The position numbers were made by a program, and so were the translations under genes. From an uncultured Lentisphaeraceae bacterium (GTDB lineage Bacteria > Verrucomicrobiota > Kiritimatiellia > RFP12 > DVOR01), in assembly GCA_949282555.1 (NCBI GenBank), contig CASDPK010000024.1, forward strand, positions 1 through 36,544: a stretch of 36,544 bases of DNA, in the 5' to 3' direction. Shown piece by piece: positions 31,142 to 36,544 of this stretch (positions are counted from its first letter, which is position 1; each line of letters opens with the position of its first letter). The notes under the pieces were generated by a model that saw nothing but the letters and a program-made list of their open reading frames with translations, did not search any database and was not told where the DNA came from.

Positions 31142-31841
31142 CAACGAAGTGCTTCCGTTCAGAGAGGTATACAAGTGCTTTTGGGAGCGCTACAACACGG
31201 AGCTTTCGCACTTTTGGCAACGTGCGGTCTTTCTTGGGACGTTTCTCGCTTTGGCGTATACGGGTTATGGGGCGCTTTGCGTGAAGGCGTTTGATATTCA
31301 GCAACCATTGGATTGGAACCTTTTTCACCTTGTTATGTGTGGAATTGCATGCCTTGGGATGTTTTTGTCGGCGCTATGGGTGTTGATGGCGAAAGGTTCG
31401 AAGGCCTGGTATGAATACTACGAAGCGGCCATTGGCGCACTGAATGATAGAATGCCTATAGTGCGCGGCAACGATAATCGAACGGAAGTGTTCCATGCGG
31501 AAGAGGTCGCGGCCTTGAATATTCATCGCTGCCCGGAGTTCGCAACGCATTGGAAACGTCTGGCGCACGATGAGTCTTATTTTTCTTGTGCCGCAGGGCC
31601 CTTTTCCACATCAAAGTGTGTGGTGTTTCTCGGGATCTTCTCTCTCTCGATTTGGCTCGTGCTTGTCGCGATGCATGGATCGGCTCTTCTTTTTGGCCGT
31701 GGGGAAACCATGGGATTCGTGCGAGCCTATGCCCCAGAGTTGGCCTTCGTGCTTATTGGAATCACCATTGCCGTTATCTTTTTCTGGCTACGCCAGCTCT
31801 TGAGCAGTGGCGTGCTTTCCGAATTCAGCAAATCCGTCTAG
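31134..31841 (+). CDS. Four-pass membrane protein, RipA-like by appearance
   Basis: 235 aa with four membrane segments in two pairs (about 27-50, 62-83, 158-178, 200-222). Between the pairs is a soluble domain starting 'KGSKAWYEYYEAAIGALNDRMP', a pattern also seen in RipA-type octameric membrane proteins; that match is from memory and weak. ATG 31134 lies inside the previous gene, with GAGGG eight bases upstream. After it, 204 bases to the next gene show only a short leader. Function unknown. Confidence 0.65.
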   Translation: MNDNEVLPFREVYKCFWERYNTELSHFWQRAVFLGTFLALAYTGYGALCVKAFDIQQPLDWNLFHLVMCGIACLGMFLSALWVLMAKGSKAWYEYYEAAIGALNDRMPIVRGNDNRTEVFHAEEVAALNIHRCPEFATHWKRLAHDESYFSCAAGPFSTSKCVVFLGIFSLSIWLVLVAMHGSALLFGRGETMGFVRAYAPELAFVLIGITIAVIFFWLRQLLSSGVLSEFSKSV

Positions 31842-32045
31842 CGAAAGGGGGGAGAAAGGAGAACTTCACAAAAACAAAGCGTGGTGATGTAACGAATCCC
31901 TTTTGGGAAAGGATGCATAGGCATTACGTAGAGATTTTGCGGCTGTGGTTGTCCCTCGAGTGAGGCACGTAACTTCCGCGGAACGTTTGGAATGAATTTT
32001 GAAGCGTTGCCCAGTAATTGCTTCAACATTGGAAAGAAGGTTAAG

Positions 32046-34172
32046 ATGAAAGTGACCAGTGCTGTTCCCCTTTGCCTTTTGGCAGGGATGGCGATTGTAA
32101 CCTGCGGTTGCACCGCAATGAAATTGCGTAGCGAAGACCCCGCCGTTCGCATGGAGGCTGTCAAATCGTATACTACCGTCGAAGATTGGTTCGACATCGC
32201 AATTTCCGATTATCCAGAGGATGTCCGCCTTTACGCACTTGAGCGATTGAAAGACAATCAGGAGGCAATCGACAAAATCGCCGCAATAGTTCTATACGAG
32301 GATGTTTACGAGGATGTTGATTTTCACGATTTTCCCTATTCTTGGGATAATTTTTCGGTATATGATCCAGAACCTCATCGTAATAAGAGTCGTGTAGAGG
32401 CCGCGAATAAAAAAATGGCAGAGTGTCGAAAGATGCTTCATGCGGAAAATCTTTTCTTCAAGAGGCTTCTTGAGCTGTGCTCCACGAAGCAAAAACTTTT
32501 CCTCCTCGGGCGTAGGAATTTTTTGCTTGTTTATGGCAATAAAATGGGTGATCTCGTTTTGGCAATGCTAAACAGCACTCCCAAAGCGTCTGACAAAGAG
32601 ATTATCGCGGCAGAAGGCGGGAACGCATTAGTCAACGCCCTCCAAGGGTGTGGTAAAAAGCGAGACATATTGTTGGCCTTTGTGCGCAATGTGCCTAAGG
32701 GGGCAATTCAAGCAATCGTTGCAGAAAAAATTCTACCTGACTTACTTTTAGGCGCGGGGAACGATGATAATGCAAATAAGCTTATTGTTGAACTTCTGAG
32801 TTATATTCCGAAGGAAAAGTATAGTGAGATAGTATCAAAACTCAATGGCAATAAAGTAGATGAAATCGAAGGGCTAATCGGAACCTCAGAATCCAAAGCG
32901 TATGTTCTCACAGTGCTCGATTTGATGAATACAGCCCGTAGCAACAACTCATTTTACTTGAATCGGAGTGAGGTGGCATCGTTGCTAAAGCGGTTCGATG
33001 ATGAAAGGTTGATGTCGCTCGCATTGGAGAGTTGTTGGCCTAACTGGATGGAGGACAACGCCATTGTTGAACAAGTTCTCAAGTATCCTAACAGTACCTC
33101 GGCGATTTCTCTACTCGTCCAAACGGGAAAGGGGCGCGACCTTGTTTTGACAGAGGCAAACGCCCAAAAAATCTTCGATCGTTTGCAGAAGCGAGCCGCC
33201 TCTGGATCTCCCGAAGACGAGGAGGTGGAGGCTTTCGCGTTTATTGACTTGTTGAATGCTTGCCCTGAGTTCGCCCAAAAGGTTGAACCAAAGGCGGCGG
33301 TATCGCTGTTGAAAGCAGAGCATGCGTGTCAAGCCGAAAAATACGCAAAATTGCCGCTTCCCATTGCACAAGCGTTTGTTGAGGACGGAACTTGGCATCA
33401 TGTCTCTCGCTACGATGAGAATAAGAAGTCTCCTTGCCCAATGTCTGATGCGATTTTAAAGCGTCTCCCTGTGGCAACAGCCTATGACATTTTGAAAAAA
33501 CAAGATCTCAAACCTGATGTCTTTATCAGAGAAATACGAACGGCTAGCGGTGAATGTGCATTGAATGATGAGAATGTTGAAGCGTTGCTGAGGATTGATT
33601 TGGCACCATTCGCCACTGGATTGTATCGCTTGCAGGCGGCGCTGAAGGCGGATGCCGTTTCGGCAGAATCAAAAGCGAAGATTCAGGCGCATATTGAGAA
33701 ACTTCGTGCTGAAGCGGAGGCGAATGAGGCCAAGGCCAAGCAGGAGCGGCTTGTAATCGATCATTGTTACGTCCCGATGCGTGAAATCGATCATGTGGCA
33801 TTGCCCCCAAAAAAGGTTCTCAGTTACGGCGAGAAGAATGGCATCATTACCAGCTTTGGCTGGACGGCGAAGCAGTGCTATGACTGGTTTGAGATTGAAA
33901 ACGATCGCTTCCAGTGGGAGTTTGCGAAGAAGTTCGGGTTGTCGAACTTCAAGTTTGATATGAGCGTGAAGGCGGAGTCGCAGACGAGCTTCAATCCCGA
34001 GTTGCTTTTGTTTGACGCGATGAGTGGGGCAGATACCGCGGTCGTGAGCGTCCCGAAGATTTCTGTTCAACAGTGGTGGCTCTCGACGACGCGCGAGCGG
34101 GGCAAGAATGTGGAGTTCTTGTACAACGAAGAGGACAAGAACAATACCCTCATTATGCGTGAGATCCAATAA
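32046..34172 (+). CDS. Large repeat-containing lipoprotein
   Basis: 708 aa. The signal and lipobox 'AGMAIVTCGC' (Cys20 or Cys22) predict an anchored lipoprotein. The rest is mostly helical with repeat-like units such as 'DPAVRMEAVKSY...VRLYALERLKD', suggestive of HEAT-type repeats, a helical stretch rich in Lys, Glu and Ala (about 555-580) and a C-terminal beta-rich part. GAAGG lies five bases before ATG 32046; an ATG at 31992 would lose the signal peptide. Probably an extracytoplasmic scaffold or binding protein; partners unknown. AT-rich for this genome. Confidence 0.7.
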   Translation: MKVTSAVPLCLLAGMAIVTCGCTAMKLRSEDPAVRMEAVKSYTTVEDWFDIAISDYPEDVRLYALERLKDNQEAIDKIAAIVLYEDVYEDVDFHDFPYSWDNFSVYDPEPHRNKSRVEAANKKMAECRKMLHAENLFFKRLLELCSTKQKLFLLGRRNFLLVYGNKMGDLVLAMLNSTPKASDKEIIAAEGGNALVNALQGCGKKRDILLAFVRNVPKGAIQAIVAEKILPDLLLGAGNDDNANKLIVELLSYIPKEKYSEIVSKLNGNKVDEIEGLIGTSESKAYVLTVLDLMNTARSNNSFYLNRSEVASLLKRFDDERLMSLALESCWPNWMEDNAIVEQVLKYPNSTSAISLLVQTGKGRDLVLTEANAQKIFDRLQKRAASGSPEDEEVEAFAFIDLLNACPEFAQKVEPKAAVSLLKAEHACQAEKYAKLPLPIAQAFVEDGTWHHVSRYDENKKSPCPMSDAILKRLPVATAYDILKKQDLKPDVFIREIRTASGECALNDENVEALLRIDLAPFATGLYRLQAALKADAVSAESKAKIQAHIEKLRAEAEANEAKAKQERLVIDHCYVPMREIDHVALPPKKVLSYGEKNGIITSFGWTAKQCYDWFEIENDRFQWEFAKKFGLSNFKFDMSVKAESQTSFNPELLLFDAMSGADTAVVSVPKISVQQWWLSTTRERGKNVEFLYNEEDKNNTLIMREIQ

Positions 34173-34177
34173 ATCAC

Positions 34178-34213
34178 GTTTTCCCGCCCACCTCCAGACG
34201 TGGGCGGGAAAAC
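34178..34213. terminator. 14-bp hairpin after the large lipoprotein gene
   Basis: GTTTTCCCGCCCAC (34178-34191) and GTGGGCGGGAAAAC (34200-34213) pair perfectly around an eight-base loop, five bases after the stop codon. Likely a transcription terminator, although no T tract follows the stem. Confidence 0.7.
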
Positions 34214-34336
34214 ATTCTACGTTCGGTAAAACGGACAACGGGAACCTTCACCTCTTTTCTGAGGATAGGATTTGCTGTTGCGCCAAACCCTATCCTTTCA
34301 CAAACGCGCGACAAACCATGAAACAGGAGAATATCC

Positions 34337-34834
34337 ATGAGTGAATCCATCGCGTCCCCGCAGAAGATCAGCGGCCCGATTGTTTCGGGGATTGTCAACA
34401 TCCTCATTCTGTGCCCGGTGCACTACCTCGTTGCCGCCCTCAGCAGTGGTATCGGTGCGGCAACGACAACGATTGCGACAGGCACCGCGACAGGTTCGGA
34501 GGCGGCGACAACCGCCACCGCGGGCTTCGGGGTGATTATGATGTATGTTTGCACTTGGGGCGGTTCGGGTTTGATTCTGCTCGGAGCGCTTGCCTCAATC
34601 GTTGGGGCCATTGCGTCGCTTTCCGGAAACTGGAAGTTGATGCATGCAATGGGAACCGTCGCCCGTGTGATGGGTATGTTGACATTGCTCATCGCGTTGT
34701 ATCTCTTCGTTACGTGTGGTGTGATGATGATTTCGCACACCATTTGGGGATTGTTTGGTTGCGTTCCCACGTTGATTGCCGCGCTTGTCCTGATGGGGGC
34801 AGGCAAGAAACTTCGGAAAGCTTCCGGACGTTAA
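34337..34834 (+). CDS. Multi-pass membrane protein, unrecognised
   Basis: 165 aa with four hydrophobic segments (about 14-38, 62-92, 107-128, 133-155) and a Thr/Ala/Gly-rich stretch between the first two (TTTIATGTATGSEAATTATA). No charged active-site motif visible. AGGAG lies seven bases before ATG 34337. It stands between two hairpins, so it is probably transcribed alone. Function unknown. Confidence 0.65.
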   Translation: MSESIASPQKISGPIVSGIVNILILCPVHYLVAALSSGIGAATTTIATGTATGSEAATTATAGFGVIMMYVCTWGGSGLILLGALASIVGAIASLSGNWKLMHAMGTVARVMGMLTLLIALYLFVTCGVMMISHTIWGLFGCVPTLIAALVLMGAGKKLRKASGR

Positions 34835-34855
34835 CGCTTATCGAGTAAGGGTCTA

Positions 34856-34894
34856 CTCTCTCCTTAAATGACGGGAGTTCATTTAAGGAGAGAG
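34856..34894. terminator. 15-bp hairpin before the TM2 gene
   Basis: CTCTCTCCTTAAATG (34856-34870) and CATTTAAGGAGAGAG (34880-34894) pair perfectly around a nine-base loop, 21 bases after the preceding stop and 29 before the next start. A terminator is most likely; the right arm contains AAGGAG but is too far from the next ATG to be its binding site. Confidence 0.6.
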
Positions 34895-34923
34895 ATGAGG
34901 ATAGGAATGGAGGATTCGGAACC

Positions 34924-35307
34924 ATGAGTGACGATGGGAAGAAGTTTTGCAAGCATTGTGGAGCAAAGATCCCGATGGCTGCGATTATTTGCACGGCGTG
35001 TGGTTGTCAGGTGGAGGAGATGAAGCCGTCTTCTCCTGCCCCAACCCCTTCGATTGTCGTGCAAAACGTGAATAATACGAACGTTGCAGGGACAGGTGGC
35101 ATCGGAGGATATCCTGTTCGCATGTGCGATAAGTGGATTGCGATTCTCTTTTGCATTTTTGGTGGATGGTTTGGGCTTCACAAGTTCTATGAGGGGAAGG
35201 TCATTTTGGGAATTATCTACTTTTTTACGTGTGGACTTTTTCTCATTGGAGTGGTGATTGACTTTTTGGTGCTGCTTGGAAAGCCGAACAAATATCCGGT
35301 GATTTGA
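34924..35307 (+). CDS. Zinc-ribbon and TM2-domain membrane protein
   Basis: 127 aa. The N-terminal zinc ribbon has C-x2-C twice (KFCKHCGAK and ICTACGC); a low-complexity linker follows, then a TM2 domain: 'DKWIAILFCIFGGWFGLHKFYEGKVILGIIYFFTCGLFLIGVVIDF', two membrane helices with the typical G-x-x-G-xH-x-FY motif. Many bacteria carry such proteins; the role is not known. GGAGG lies about ten bases before ATG 34924. Confidence 0.88.
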   Translation: MSDDGKKFCKHCGAKIPMAAIICTACGCQVEEMKPSSPAPTPSIVVQNVNNTNVAGTGGIGGYPVRMCDKWIAILFCIFGGWFGLHKFYEGKVILGIIYFFTCGLFLIGVVIDFLVLLGKPNKYPVI

Positions 35308-35464
35308 TTGGCGTATGAAAGGCGAAACTTACAAGATCTTTCATGAGGGTGTTGGAGTGTCGTTCCACTGCGATGTGTGGACGTGACATCACATTGAGGT
35401 GAAATGGACTCCTGCATGGTAGCGTGTCGAACGCAGTGCCACCGCAATCGAAGGAAAAGAACCG

Positions 35465-36400
35465 ATGAAAATTGGAGCGCTGTTGGGTTCACTTTGTTTG
35501 GCGTCGTATGCCCTTGCTGGGGGGATTAAGTGGGAGTATGAGCAGTTTTGCGAGCGGCGGCGGGCGTATCCCTTGGTGGAGGATTCGCCGGTCGCGACGT
35601 TTCGCGTGTCGGCCATGTGGCCAACGTTGCCGACGGAACTTGCCGATCAGCAAGCGTTGTTGGAGCGCTTCATCTGTAGCTATCTCACGATCCCTTATTA
35701 TCAGGTGGAGTGGGGGCAAGACCCTTTCCGGCATGGCGTGAGGGTCCCCGAGGCCGTACGCTCATTGTGTGATGCGTGGTATGAACGTTATGATGAGGCG
35801 GCTCAGAAGGCCCTAAAGGGTGGGCCGTTGCCGATCTTCCTTTCCGGTTGGTTCATCGGTTTGGAGGGACGTGTTCATTACCTGGACGAGCGTTATCTCG
35901 TTTACGCGGTCGGATTGGTTGAATATGAGGGTGGTGTTCATCCTGCGGCGTGGTATCGCTATCTTGTGTGGAGTTTCGAGAGGAAGCGTCCGCTTTGGTT
36001 GGATGATATCCTCGATATGAGGCACGAGGAAGAGATTCTTGAAGTCGTGCGCAAGACCGCTGCGACGGCCGGGGGATATTCCGATTACGAGAAATATCGA
36101 GAGTCGGAGTTTGTCTTCATTGACAAGATGCCGTTGAACTTTGCGTTTGACGACGATGGTCTTGTGTTCATTTACAATGACTATGAGGCGAGCGGTTATC
36201 GTGGGGATTCTCTTGAGATTTGTGTCGGCTGGGAGGAGTTGCGGCCCTTCATGAAGGATGACGGCATGATTTCGAGACTGCCAACCTACAAGCAAGCCGT
36301 GGAGAAGCGTTCACCTATTCTCAAAAACGCGGATGCGATTGGGAATTTGGTCTTTGGCGAGTTTGAGGACGGCCGACCGAAGCGTGAGGAGGCGAAATGA
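35465..36400 (+). CDS. Exported protein with a DUF3298/RsiV-like domain
   Basis: 311 aa. A signal peptide (MKIGALLGSLCLASYALAG) predicts export. The C-terminal half resembles the DUF3298 domain of RsiV/PdaC-type proteins: 'VEYEGGVHPAAWYRYLVWSFERKRPLWLDDILD' and later 'FAFDDDGLVFIYNDYEASGYRGDSLEICVGWEEL'. In RsiV this part senses lysozyme; here there is no sigma-factor-binding N-terminus or neighbouring sigma gene, so a different extracytoplasmic binding role is likely. AAGGA precedes ATG 35465. The remaining 144 bases to the window end hold no gene that I can see. Confidence 0.72.
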   Translation: MKIGALLGSLCLASYALAGGIKWEYEQFCERRRAYPLVEDSPVATFRVSAMWPTLPTELADQQALLERFICSYLTIPYYQVEWGQDPFRHGVRVPEAVRSLCDAWYERYDEAAQKALKGGPLPIFLSGWFIGLEGRVHYLDERYLVYAVGLVEYEGGVHPAAWYRYLVWSFERKRPLWLDDILDMRHEEEILEVVRKTAATAGGYSDYEKYRESEFVFIDKMPLNFAFDDDGLVFIYNDYEASGYRGDSLEICVGWEELRPFMKDDGMISRLPTYKQAVEKRSPILKNADAIGNLVFGEFEDGRPKREEAK

Positions 36401-36544
36401 AGGGTGGCTTTCGGGCGCATTTTTTGCGCGAGAGGGGGAGGGAGCGGGTGGGGGAGGCTTTGGGGTGGTTTTCTAACGTGTTGATTGGGAGTGGGTTGTG
36501 GTGTCGTTAAAATTTTCTGAAAAAAGTGCTTGCCAAAAGGGCGG

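Noticed and set aside
36415..36429. Short hairpin GCGCA/TGCGC with a T loop after the last gene
   Set aside because: Only five base pairs and no T tract after the stem; too weak to call a terminator.
1..36544. CRISPR array, insertion sequence or rRNA gene
   Set aside because: I looked for regularly spaced repeats, transposase motifs and rRNA signatures and saw none; the only mobile-element enzyme is the serine recombinase.

Overview
The window holds most of an integrated lambda-like siphophage (about 1-24694, cut off by the left edge) beside a stretch of bacterial chromosome (24695-36544). The host is Gram-negative and makes lipid A, because a complete lpxB is present. The DUF5009/NagX-like membrane protein, the many lipoproteins and the high-GC core genes would fit a PVC-type bacterium (Verrucomicrobiota/Kiritimatiellota), but that placement is an inference from gene style.

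Prophage structural half (1-16221, minus strand, read right to left): a 181-aa protein in the small-terminase position, large terminase, gpW-like joiner, lambda-type portal, ClpP-fold protease with an internal scaffold start (the C/Nu3 arrangement), major capsid protein, head-tail connectors, gpZ-like protein, tail terminator, tail tube, tail chaperones joined by a predicted -1 frameshift, tape measure, two distal tail or fibre proteins, a lysis block (XhlA-like protein, small membrane protein, nested Rz/Rz1 spanins) and a collagen-like fibre. This is lambda order without an obvious gpD. No endolysin is visible; it may lie beyond position 1.

Prophage replication and control half (16222-24694): a 281-bp gap with nested inverted repeats lies upstream of the small-terminase position, where lambda has cos. 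Then come a zinc-finger/TOPRIM/helicase protein, an SSB-like protein, a run of small tightly overlapping genes (including an ASCH-like protein with a Cys-rich tail), three ribbon-helix-helix-like small proteins, and a divergent control region with a near-consensus promoter, a palindromic operator found three times and three 11-bp phased repeats. Rightward of it, a membrane/zinc protein is translationally coupled to a large serine recombinase whose reading frame ends inside a tRNA-Ala(GGC) gene. The phage therefore probably integrates in the 3' half of that tRNA gene.

Chromosome: tRNA-Ala, a small lipoprotein coupled to lpxB, a NagX/HGSNAT-like membrane protein, and convergent priA. A 779-bp gene-free stretch (30009-30787) follows, with two hairpins, a good promoter and a candidate structured RNA or long leader. 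The last 6 kb is visibly more AT-rich and encodes membrane or exported proteins of mostly unknown role: a coupled membrane pair, a 708-aa repeat-rich lipoprotein, a multi-pass protein, a zinc-ribbon/TM2 protein and a DUF3298-like exported protein.

All functions come from reading the sequence and family knowledge; no searches were run.
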